Below, in pieces: positions 45,535 to 56,700 of a stretch of 64,000 bases of DNA. Position 1 is the first letter of the stretch. Every line of letters begins with the position of its first letter. Under the pieces are notes generated by a model. It did not search any database and was not told the DNA's origin. It was given only the letters and a program-made list of their open reading frames with translations. Both the position numbers and the translations under genes were made by a program. This DNA comes from Tiliqua scincoides (Eukaryota; Chordata; Lepidosauria; Squamata; Scincidae): NCBI RefSeq assembly GCF_035046505.1, contig NC_089830.1, positions 9,414,315-9,478,314 of the forward strand, written 5' to 3'.

Positions 45535-46319
45535 GGTTGCTGATATGTTGGGTGACCTGTACAGTTCTATATGAAAACAAATTAATAAGGGGTGATGTGA
45601 CACCAACCCTAATGATGCCACTGCATTTAGAGTGTGTGTATGATATTGTAATTTACTCTGCAAGGTCTGGTACAAGAGGAGATCCATTATGGGGGGGGGG
45701 TTGACACAATGAGCTCTCACACCGTGACACAAGCCCTAGTGACGCCTCTGGACCCCCAATCTGCCCCCTTGTAATTTGAGCACTAGCATATCTATATCTA
45801 GTATTTATCTTAAAACCCTTCATTTATCTTTAAGCCCCTCAGTATATGAATATGTGGAGGATAGAACGAGGTTGTGTGTGCCCAGTCTCCTTTATTTATA
45901 CCATTGCTTGTATAAGCTTTCTATGCTATGGTGACAGGGATGAAGCCCTGGGGGCACTGTCTCCTGCCTTCCCTCTGATCTGATTCTTGCCTAGGAGCTA
46001 GTACAAAATCCACCACATCCTGCCTGCTTTCCCATATGGTGAAGATTTGGCATGTCTCCTGCAGAAGAGGAACTACCAGGACCCCTACTTGAAACCTGCT
46101 TTTTCCTGACAGTACTTAGCCCCTACCTAGGTAACTGCTTCCTTCATTCAAATATGTGCCTTGAGGTATGCATGCTCCAGAATGCACTGCCCTTTTCCCA
46201 GCAAAATGTCATTCCTTTGGTAGTGTTGAATCTCTCCTGGATATACTCCTTTTGCTGCGGTTTCTGATCTATTCCTGTGGAGTTGGGAGGAAAAGGAAGG
46301 AAGGGCTCAGAAATTCATC

Positions 46320-46790
46320 GCATATAGTGGACTGAATGGCTTTCGTGGCACCTACTGAGGGCCGGAAGTGATATCATTCAGCAGGATTCATTTAGGCAAG
46401 GGAGGGCACCAGGATGTACGTTTCTTGTTGTCTTGTGTGCTCCCTGGGGCATTTGGTGGGCCACTGTGAAATACAGGATGGGCCTATGGCCTGATCCAGC
46501 AGGGCTCTTCTTATGTTCTTATGAAGTGATGTCATTGAACAAATGATGGCCAGAAATAAGCACTTTGTTCTCATGTAGCAACTCATTAGCTGCAAGTGAT
46601 GGAGCAGAAAATGTGCAAATCTTTATGAAATCCGAGAGCCCTTTCAGAATCACGCTAGCTGCCCTTTCAGCAGCGCTGCTTCTGCCAAGGTGCCACTTTG
46701 CAGTTGAGTGGAGAAGTAATGCCTCAGCAGAAGCAGCTCTGTTGAAAGGCCCTCCCCTGTGATAATTGGGCTCTCCCAGCACCTTGTTAG
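46320..46790 (+). mobile_element. hAT family D remnant with nested CR1
   Basis: Family D sequence (ctgagggccggaagtgatat, ggccagaaataagcactttg) is split by a CR1 3' end at about 46395-46523 that terminates in cttcttatgttcttatg. Confidence 0.65.
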
Positions 46791-46959
46791 CATCTTTTTC
46801 TCCCACTGCTCTTGCCCCTTACCCCATTCTTTGCCTTAATGGGGTGGCTAGATAAAAAGCTTGGGGGGGGGGGCTAGGAAGCAGGTGGTGAACAAACAAG
46901 GCAGCTATGGATTGATCATAAGGAGGGAATGTGAGCCATGGTGGCAATGAGGTCCTAGC

Positions 46960-47285
46960 CAGTGGTGTCACTTGGGTTTGTGTCATCCAGTACAGGAGGC
47001 CAGCGCATCACCCCCATAATGGGCCTCTTCCCATACAGTGAGCGGGGCAAGGCCCAGGGCGGTCACTCATCGCCCTGTACCCACTGGGTTTTTTTGCTAT
47101 AACTTTTGATAGAATAGAGATATTTCAATGCAGTTTGTTTCATTGCATTCTGCATTAAATTCTACATTGAATGATATATAACATGATGGTATTATTTGAA
47201 AATACCAAGATTTACAATTTTTTGGCCAGTAGTAGTGTCACCCCCACCCCCCATGCACGTCACCCACACCCCCTTGCACTCCCAG
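46960..47285 (-). mobile_element. hAT family A copy
   Basis: Begins CAGTGGTGTCACTTGGG and carries the reversed core (gatatataacatgatggtat). The right end is degraded near 47280. Confidence 0.7.
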
Positions 47286-48164
47286 CTCTGCACATCAATT
47301 GAAATTGCTCTAGGGAAGCAATAAATACACTGTGCGTTGCCACTTTAAAACAAATCAGCATATGTAAAGGACAAGGTGGTAGGAAATAGGAGGCAAATGA
47401 GTTCCTTTCTGTAGCAAGTCTGTTCTCCAAAGATATGCTAGTGGCAAAACTGCCTTTTCAGTCAGGGAGAGGTTCTTCCTCACATCAAATTTGTCCTGCC
47501 AAAAAAAGATGATTGCACATGAACTTGTCTCTTTTCATGTCTCAGCTGAGTGGTGCAGTGTGTTCCACTAGCTTAGTTGGGCTCTCCTTCCCTCTCTCTC
47601 CTTATGCTGTTGTTTACCCAGAAGTTGCAAGTCCCAGAGCCCAAGCTGCAGTGCATTATCCCAGGCTCCCTCGTTCCCTCTGTGACAGCAGCAAAGAGTT
47701 GTGCCCCCAACTCACAGTTACTCCCCTTCCAATGCATACTGGCTACTGACTTGGCAGCCATCAAGCTTCTAGCAGAGTTGACCCTTTGTGGAGGTTTATA
47801 ATCCAGTTAGGAAGTGCTCTTTTGGAAATGGCTGTTAAAAAACCAAATAAATACTTTTAAATGGAAAAAGCTATTCATCTTCCTGCCTTTATTCCCCCCC
47901 CTTTTCCCATAACACTTTTTTCAGGGTTGGCAGATCACAAAGGCATAGATGGACAGTGATGCCTCCAGCCCCACTGTGCAGGGTGCCTCTGTTCCTCAGG
48001 AGAGATCAAAGCATCTTCAGAGTCATCTGACAGCAACATGGATGGATATATCTGCTGCAGCTTTCTCAGAAATATGTTCATAACATGTTACTTGTTTGAT
48101 TTTCTCTGTAAGTTGAAAAGTAGTATATAAATACTGTTGTTAATAATAATAAATAAACAATTAA

Positions 48165-48343
48165 GGGCCCAGTCCCATCCGATTTTTCAGTGCCAGTGCA
48201 GCTGTGCCAATGGGGCATGCACTGTATCTTGTGGTGGGGCAGCAGTCACAGAGTCCTCCTTAAGGTATGGGAACATTTGTTTCCTTACCTTGGGGCTGCA
48301 TTGCAGCTGCACCAGTGCTGGAAAATTGGATAGGATTGGGCCC
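48165..48343. mobile_element. 180-bp palindromic MITE with TAA duplication
   Basis: Inverted ends GGGCCCAGTCCCATCC and GGATAGGATTGGGCCC, flanked by TAA on both sides. The interior is also palindromic (gccagtgcagctg / gcagctgcaccagtgc). Related copies lie at 17161-17420, 48672-48840, 51114-51245, 51508-51666 and 52880-53064. Confidence 0.75.
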
Positions 48344-48556
48344 TAAGAGTCTAGTTAGACATGTACTTAATTGTTCAACTTGCCCTGATCAGCACTTAGG
48401 TGTAATTTTAAATGGAAAGGGGGGCTGAAAAATGGGAGTGAACCATGGGAGGGCCATTAGAAACTTGTTCCCACCATAGTTTTTCTCCTGATTACACACA
48501 TCCCCATGCACCACTTTTAAATGAAAAAACCCTTACTTCCATTGAAAACCAATTAA

Positions 48557-48646
48557 CAGCCCAAGCCTAACCACACTTTCCTGGGACTAAGCCTCATTGA
48601 CTCTAATGGGACTTACTTCTGAGAAGACATTCTTAGGATTGGGCTG
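48557..48646. mobile_element. 90-bp palindromic MITE
   Basis: CAGCCCAAGCCTAA...TTAGGATTGGGCTG, flanked by TAA on the left and TTA on the right. Further units follow at 48840-48915. Confidence 0.75.
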
Positions 48647-49079
48647 TTAGATATGTGATTAAGCACACTAAGAGCCCAATCCTATCCAACTTTCTTGCAC
48701 TGGTGCAATCACAACGCAGCCCTGAGGTAAGGTAACAAATGTTCCCATACCTTGAGGAGGCCTCTGTGACTGCCTCCCCACCACAGGATGCAATACATGC
48801 CCCATTGGCACAGCTGCACCAGCACCAGAAAATTAGATAGGACACTTTCCTGAGAGTAAGTCCCATTGAACAAAATAGGACTTACTCCTGAGTAGACCTG
48901 GTTAGGATTGTGCCCTAACTTGACTCTATGGGGTGGAGGTGGTGGTTGGATAGCTCATAGGGAGTCGCAGCAGCCTGAATTTATCTACACTAGGAAAGTG
49001 ACAAAGGGTTTGTTTATGCTCTAAGGTCCCATGATGCAGAAACTGCCTTGCTGATGCTGTGCAGGTCTGGATCTAGACC

Positions 49080-50812
49080 AGCCATTTTCAACCTTTTTCA
49101 GTTCAAGGCACACTGTCAAGGCACTAAAATTGTCAAGCACACTCCCAGTTTTTTACTTACATTAAATTACTACATTATGTAATGGAAGATCAGAAGACCA
49201 TCAGGTGGATGATGTGCTGTTGACAGTGATCCCATGTTTTGACAGCTGGTTGACAGCTCTGGGAAGGGCAGGGCTGGCTCCACAGCTGTAATCAATCAAG
49301 GCCAATGGAGACCTGGATGGACACCTGAGCTTCATTTGACCTTAATGGGACTTTGAATGGACATGGACTGAAGGTAGCTCACAGCTGAGCTGCATTGGGA
49401 CTTAACAAGGGGCTGCAGGAATAAAAGGCAGCTTCAGAACAAGCAAAGTGTACCAGACCAAGAGGGCTATCCGATCCAGGATTATGGGAGAAGGGGATTG
49501 CCAGGACCCTGCTGGAGAGGGACTCTGCTGCAGAAGACTGGACTGTGCTTTGGAGATTAGACCTTGGACTGGAGGCTTCAGACCTTTACCCACTGAGTTA
49601 AGTGGAATTTTGGGGAGGGAAAGCCCTGGACAAGAGGACTTGCAGGGAGTGTCTGTGTTTGTAGCAATAAATTCTTGTTAATTGCTCAACTGATAAGGAG
49701 TTCTGCATTTTTTTGCACACCACAGCTGTTGTTCTTGGAAAAGGAGGGTGTTAATTAGCCAAAAAGTGGGCATTAGAAGGGAGTTGGGATATTTGGATGG
49801 GACATGCTACAATTTTTAATTAATACAATTAAATCATTGCACGACAAAGGGCACAAACCTAACCAGGTCTACTCAGAAGTAAGTCCTCTTTTATTCAATG
49901 GGGCTTACTCTCAGGAAAGTCTGGTTAGGATTGCAGCCAAAGACTAGGGGAACACTGGGGGGAATGTGCCTGTGGGACTTACTTCTGAGTAGACATGCCT
50001 AGGATTGGGCTTTTGGTTGCACTCTTTTTTTTCTCAAATACAGGAGCAGTCAATTGGCACTTCTCTCTTCTCCTCTCCCCCACCCCACCCCCTCCCACAG
50101 GCACATTCCCCCCATCTCATAGTTGTGGTTAGCACCTCTCCTACTGTTTCTCCCCTCACTGGTCCACACCTCCCTAAGGTCCAGAATCACTTGCCTCACA
50201 TTCTCTCCCCCCCCAATTGCCTGCTCCTATATTCCAGAAAAAAGTGTGACCAAAAGCCCAATCCTAGGCATGTCTACTCAGAAGTAAGTCCCATTATAAT
50301 TAATGAGGCTTACTCCCAGGAAAGTGTGGATAGGATTGTGGCCCAATGCCCCCACCTCTGAAAGGCAAAGGCAAGGCAGGGAGGGTCGCTTTGGGGAGCT
50401 GCAGGCAACTGTGGCAAGGAAAAGGGGCTTTCGTGGATGCTCAGCCAGCCCATTCTTAGGCTGGTGGCCTCAGCAGACTCAATGGCCTGCTTCTGGCTCC
50501 GCCCAGACCTCCAGGCTTTTCTGGTTGCCCAGTCAGTAGGCAGGGCAGACAAGGGACTTGATACCCAATCCTAGGTGTGTCTACTCAGAAGTAAGCCCCA
50601 CAATAGTCAACAGGGTGTACTTCCAGGTAAAGGAGGATTGGTTGCAGCCTTTCTCTTGCTCAGCAGCAGGAGATGCAAAGCAGCAGCAGCTGCTCCCTTT
50701 TTGTCTGCTGCAGTGAGGGTCAAAGCAGCTGCTTCTTCTGCTAGTGGCTGCTGCCTGTCTCCTCTGGCCCAGTGGCACACTAGTGTGCCATGGCACAGCA
50801 GTTGAAAACTGC
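49080..50812. mobile_element. Probable hAT element with other repeats inside
   Basis: The left end cagccattttcaacctttttc with aaggcacactgtcaaggcac pairs with the right end ggcacactagtgtgccatgg...gttgaaaactgctg, as in known hAT elements. No clear 8-bp duplication was found. Several 90-bp MITE copies (49845-49942, 50254-50345, 50560-50650) lie inside. Confidence 0.45.
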
Positions 50813-52019
50813 TGATGCCTGGGCAGGAGACTGTCTGGGAATCCTATGTACACAGCCTGCATAGTCAACTGCCTGCATAGTCAATCATAGCAGGCAACAG
50901 GCTTGTGGGTGGCACCACCTCCCTTGACCCTTCTGCTTCCATTGGAAAAGAAAGAGGGAGATGGGTCAGGAGAGGAGGAGAGTGTTGGGCTAGAGTGTCT
51001 GAGATATGTTCTAACATGCCACACTTCCTCTTTCCCTGTGTCCCCCTCTTCTTCCAGTGGAGGGAGAAGGAGGAGCAGAGGCTGGTGCTTTAAGGGGGGG
51101 CAGAATTTGATATCCAACTTTCCAGCACCGGTGCAACTGAAATGCAGTCCTGAGATAAGGGAACAAATGTTCCTATACCTTGAGGAGGCTTCTGTGATTG
51201 CTACCCACTACACCAGTCCTGGAAAACTGGATAGGATTGGGCTCTGAATCTCCAGGATGTCTTGGGCCAACCCTGCTGCCTTGAGTTCCACTGTGAAAGA
51301 AAGAAAGTATAAGTGTAGTAAATAAGTGTACTAAATAAGTACATTGTGGGCTCATTCCAAATGGAGATGAGTCCAGATGAAAGATTGACAAACAAGATTA
51401 TGAATGTATGGAGCTGTCTTAAACCATTTCTGCCCAATGTTACATGTATGCAACATGGATCAAATGTGTACACCTGTGGGCTGGGCAGAAATGGGTTACT
51501 GAATCAGTCCAATTCAACTTTCCAGCACTGATACAGCTGCGCTGACAGGGTGCGCGCTGTGGTGCAGGAGCAGTCACAGAGGCCTTTGCAAGGTAAAAGA
51601 ATCCCTTACTTACAGGGTTGCGTTGCAGCTACATCGGTGCTGGAAAGTTGGATAGGATTGGGCTCTCAGACCCCTACTTAAGGGACTGTGCTATGCATCG
51701 GAGGAGTGCTTTGTGCACACTGACCCAGTGGCATAGCTAGAAGGGGTGCAAAGCATTAAGTTTTGCAGGTGCCTGAATGTGCTGTGCAAGCCCTTGGGAG
51801 CCATTTCTGGCAGTGGGAGCAAAACAGAGGCATTGGGAAGGGGAAGGGACTGCTTGCATGGCTTGTTCAGGTGCCTGCAAATCTTAGTGTTTTGCACCCC
51901 CTCTAGCTATGCCACTGCACTGACCACAATCAAAGTGTTCATCCTTAAAGTGCCCACAGCTCCTGGACTTTTACTGCTGCAGACTTGGGGGGGGGGGGGA
52001 GAACAGCCAGTTGCTTTAT

Positions 52020-52400
52020 GATAGCGAAAGGCTGTTCACACCCCCTGCTGCAGCACTCAGGCTTCAGAATGAGAAGGAGGGGGAGAGAAGCACCCATCCT
52101 TTGCGGGGGGGGGGGTCTGTTCCTGTGCCTTTAAGATGTGGCTGGAAAGGGAGGCCAGCTGCCCTTCCTCTGCAAACCCCGCCCCCGATTTTGCCTTTGA
52201 AATTGATTAATCCCTTTGTGTGTGCTGGCAGATTTGTGCAGCGCAAGCAGAGCTGGGGTCCTGCTGGAGGGATGTGATCTGGGAGAAGTTTTTGGCTGAT
52301 TCCCTGTTGCATAGAGGAGCAGTAGCTGCGCCAGGCAGAAGTCCTCAGTTTGCAAAGCCAAAGGAGAAAAGGTGCTTATTTGAGGGATGGAGAGGGAGGA
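52020..52400 (+). promoter_or_regulatory. Candidate promoter / 5' UTR exon region of the TPBG-like gene
   Basis: This stretch is relatively unique, modestly GC-rich and free of obvious repeats. It lies about 1.1 kb upstream of the inferred acceptor at 53434 and includes a CCCCGCCCCC box near 52180. The donor-like AAAAG|GTGCTT near 52370 is only a guess. Assignment rests on position. Confidence 0.25.
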
Positions 52401-53117
52401 CCTGTTTCTTTGATTTGGGGAGAGGGGCTTAGCCATGATCTTTTGGGGGGTGTTGGTGGTATGGATTGGGAATGGGGGGTCGCTTCAGTGTGTGTGCACA
52501 GAAATGAGGAGAGGGTGGGACCTTCCAAAAAGAGGAAGGAAAGGTCAAGATACTGGGATGATGGGCAATAGCCTGCTGTAGGGAATGGCCAGTGGGTCTG
52601 GTATGCCCATGATGCTTAATGGAATATTTGAGTGGTGTCTGACCTCAGCTTGTAGATCTGAGAGATGAGCCATTTTTGAATGCTTCACCATGTAAAAAAA
52701 ACCTCACCGTATTGAAGAAAGCTAGTATGGCAGGAAGAGAGGTTTATGTTATATTTCTACTTGCAGGGGCTTTCTTTTAAATGTAGATTTTCATTCCAAA
52801 GAGGAACACCTGACCTACAATCTAAAGCAGTGCTGGCCATAATGCCACTTCAAGGCTCATCTGCCTCATCCCCAACTGAGGGCCCCATTCTATCCAATTT
52901 TCCAGTGCTGGTGTAGTTCCAGTTGGATGTGCGCTGCATCCTCTGGTGGAGGGGCAGTCACGGGGGGGAGGGGCGGCTTCTCAAGGTGTGGGAACATGTG
53001 TTCCCTTATCACGGGGGATGCATTGTGGCTACCCTGGAGCTGGAAAGTTGGATAGGATTGGGCCCCGAGTTGGTGGTATGTGTAGCGCAAGCTGACGCTT
53101 TCTAAGGAAGGATCTCT

Positions 53118-53155
53118 GGAAGCGGGGGGGGGGGGGGGAAGGAAGGAAGGAAGGC
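53118..53155. repeat. Poly-G and (GGAA)n tract
   Basis: A run of about 14 G followed by GGAA repeats, about 310 bp upstream of the TPBG-like coding exon 1. Confidence 0.9.
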
Positions 53156-53463
53156 CTTGGAAAAGAAGGATCTCTGAGCACTAATTCAGCATTTGCATTC
53201 TTGGCTCTGAATTGTCATATTGTGCCTTCAAAGCTATTAATTGCAGGTTAGCATGCATGACTTCACCCTCCCTCCTTTTGTCCTTGCAATAACCCTGTGA
53301 GGTAGGTTAGGGTTTGGTGAGAATAAACATGGCCATGCTTTTGTGCTTTCTAGGAAGCAGGTTATCCGGTTAGATTTTTTTTTCCTCCCCACTTAACAGT
53401 ATCCTGGGTCCCAATGATCTCTTTCTGTCTTCAGCTAGGATCCTTTGCAATTGCCTGTTGGAA

Positions 53464-53741
53464 ATGACCCCTTGGGACCCTCCTAGTGCCATTTTGGGCT
53501 CCTGGGGGCTCCTCTTCCTGCTTCTTGCCCCTCTCTCCAACGAGCTGTGCCCAGTCCCCTGTGAGTGCTCTGAACCGGCCCGTACTGTGAAGTGTGTCCA
53601 GAAGGAGCTGACTTCGGTCCCAACTGGTATCCCAGGGTACACCCGCAACCTCTTCATCACAGGCAACCAGATCGCCCACATCTGCAGCCAGGACTTCCAA
53701 GGGCTGCCCAACTTGGTCACCCTCTCACTGTCCAACAACAG
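53464..53741 (+). CDS. TPBG-like coding exon 1
   Basis: Encodes the signal peptide, the LRRNT cap and the first LRR up to LSLSNN plus part of an Arg codon. The donor is gtaaag at 53742. An acceptor-like tract (ctttctgtcttcag) ends at 53434, so the exon probably starts at 53435 with a short 5' UTR and an upstream untranslated exon. Confidence 0.9.
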
Positions 53742-56700
53742 GTAAAGTCCTCTGGAAGCTGGGGGAATGGAGGGAAGACCTGTATTGGTTTCTATCACAA
53801 AGGGTTGGGATAGGTAACTCCAGCGAAACAAAAAGGAATGAGAGATATTATCTGGGATGGAGACTCTTTAAAAGTTTGTGGGATGTATCACTGAATGAAG
53901 AGCAAAATACTATAGCCCAGATTGCCACTGTCCCTAAAAGTAGAACAGCTTATTAAATAAGTGGCATCACTAGGGTTTTTGTTATCCAGTGTAGAAGGCC
54001 AGTGTGTCACCCCCCTGATGGACCTCCTCCCATGCAGTGGGAGGAGCAGTGCCCTGGGTAGTGGGTGTAGTGATGCACCATTGTCTCGCCCCACTGTTTT
54101 TTACTATAACATTTGATAGAGTATAGATATTTCAATGAGGTTTGTTTCAATGCGTTCTGCATGAAATTACATATCAAATGATGTATAACATATTATTTGA
54201 AAATACCAAGATTTAAAAATTTTTGGCCAGTAGTGCTGTCACTCCCCCCTGCCTGTGCACATCACCCGGTGCATTCCTTGCACACCCTAGTGATGCCACT
54301 GTTAAATAATCACAAATATTAAACTGCATACATTTAACTATTCATCAACTATTGCACGCTTGTACCTTCACAGGAAGCTAGGAACAGGTCTACTTTTGTG
54401 CATGATTAAGCAGTGAGCCTGCAGTGAAAGCACACTTGCTGTGTTTTGTTAAAATGTACTTCCTTCCCTTGTCATTTGCATTCTGAATGCAGGAGGAAGC
54501 TGCCTGGGAAAAAATTTGTGTGGTTTTATTTTTTGTATGTGTGTAGGAATGTATGTGTGCAGCCTTATAAATAAACCATCAGCAATTTACAGCCCAATCC
54601 TATCCACACATTCCTGGGAGTAAGCCCCATTTACTCTAATGGGACTGACTTCTGAGTAGACATGCTTAGGATGGGGCTGTTAGGGAATTTACACATATCC
54701 CACTGTGATCAGCACACCCACTAGAACTAGTGAAAGGGAAGGACAGCTAATTCTTGGTTGCCATTTCTATCGGGGATCCCACCTATCAAGGGAAGAGGTG
54801 TAGCTCAGTGACAGAGCACCTGGTTTGCATGCAGGAGGGTGGAGGGTTAGTCCTTGGCAGGTCCAGGGAGAGTACAGAGAACAATCCTGCTGGAAATCTT
54901 GGCCAGCTGCTGTCAGTCAGTGTTAACATTATTATTAACAGTATTTTTATACTGTTTTTCAACAAAAAGCTCACAAAGCGGTTTACAGAGAAAATCAAAT
55001 ACTTAATGGCTCCCTGTCCCAAAAGGGCTCACAATCTAAAAAGATGCAAAGAACTCCAGCATACAGCCACTCGAAAGACACTGCTGAGGTGAGGAGGGCC
55101 AGCTTCTCTCCCCAATGCTGAGTTAGATGGATCAGGATCTTCAGAACTGGTATAAAGCAGATTCTGTGCAAGGGGAAGCTCTTGTTGAAGAGAGGAACTG
55201 CTGGTGACTTGCCCTTCCTTTGATGGTAGAAGAAGGCAGGGGCTTTAGAATGTGGAGGCAGAGCAGTAATGGACAGCCATCGCAGCCCAGGACAGTGCCA
55301 TCGTAGCATTGCTGCCCTGGCACCTGTGGCAGTGATGACATATGACATTGTTGCTTCTGGGATCCACCACTCCGAGGTGGAGTGCGCTGCAGCTGGTTTG
55401 TACACCCCATTTCTTCTCCATGGAGGTTGGGAGCCTTCACAGGGGAGGGAATGTGCGCACAAAGCAGCTGCAGGAAGTGCCTCCTAAGTGTCAGTAAGTG
55501 TCAGCTGCAGCTGTGGGTGATTCATTCTCTGCCCTCTCTGGTGGTCTGTGGGAGAGCACTCGCTCAGGAGACATTTCCCAATGGACCACCAGAGAGGAAG
55601 GAGAATGGACCGCCCGCAGTCAGCAACTAAAGCAGCAACCCACAAATTTTCTCAATAAATCTCTAATGCATCTTCCCTAATTACTACAAATTTAATTGTA
55701 GTTTTTATGGGGGGTTGTTGGGGAGGTTGCATGTAGTCCACAACAATTCTAATTTTTGCCTAGGTGGTTCACGAGGTTGGGGACCACTGTTTTAAGGGGT
55801 TTGATCGAGCCTGTGACTAGTGAGATTGAATTCCATCATTCGGGCCTTTTTGGGGGTAAGGGGGAGCAATTGCTCCAGGCTTTGTGCATGGGGAAGGCCG
55901 CATCCACTGTTTTAAAATACGATCAGATCCTTTTGCTTAGCAGAAATGAGTGGGTCAGTGAAAATGTAACCCAGGAGCAATTTCAGTACATTGAGGCTGC
56001 AATGGTAGGCACACTTTTCTGAGAATAAACCTTAATGAAAACAGTGAGAATGAGTAGACAAGCAGGCTTGTGTTCCGAGTCTGCCCTGTGTTCTATTGAC
56101 TGGTCCATTGACTTCAGTGGAGGAATCTGTTCTTATTGCCCTGCCAATCTAATCATCGCTTTCCCCCTTGCCCCCGGAAGAGCCTGGCTAGAGGAACTTT
56201 CTGTTCTCTTGAGTTTTTGGAGGTTATATATGCCCACTTTCCAGCATTTGAGGTCCTGTCTTCCCAGAAAGGAATCAAGTTAGGACGAAAAGTGCCTTGT
56301 CAGTTTCATCTCCCTTCTTTGTGGAATAGATGCTTGTCTGTGCTCTGATCCCATGTTTCCTTTTAAGCTAAGCTTTTCCTGGGGAATTTAAGACTGTCTC
56401 TCTTTAAAAAAATAAAAATAAAAAAAATAGTCAGATGCCACCCAGTTCTGTAGGGATCAGGCCTGATCTTGCATAGTATCAGAGTGGTGTGGTAGAATAA
56501 ATTTCAGACTATGGGTTGAGGACCACATTTTTGAAGCTGTTATATGTTGGTAGATGGTATTGAGGTTTTTTTTTTTACTCCCTGCAAGCAGAAAACTTGG
56601 GCAGCAGGGACTAGACCTGAATCTTGCCCCCTGTTGTGGTAGTTTCTACTTGTAAGGAGTCTTCTTGCATTGGGTGGCACTAGCATACCAGGGGCTCGGG

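Larger units (their letters stand above)
42033..45750 (+). mobile_element. hAT family A copy disrupted by a LINE insertion
   Basis: The left end CAGTGACATAGCTAGGGG at 42033 and right end CCCTAGTGACGCCTCTG at 45750 are paired; flanks gggcccca/gaccccca match 6 of 8. The family core (ccatcatgttatatat, gaaatatctgtatcctatc) is in the left part. The span is large because a 3-kb LINE sits inside. Confidence 0.75.

Noticed and set aside
49211-49735. LTR-like layout (AT box near 49430, AATAAA near 49668) inside the hAT-like element at 49080
   Set aside because: I could not find paired TG/CA ends or a target duplication, so an LTR is not supported.
54794-54870. tRNA gene-like sequence
   Set aside because: It has an A box but a degraded B-box arm, and continues into a dispersed SINE body; a SINE, not a tRNA gene.
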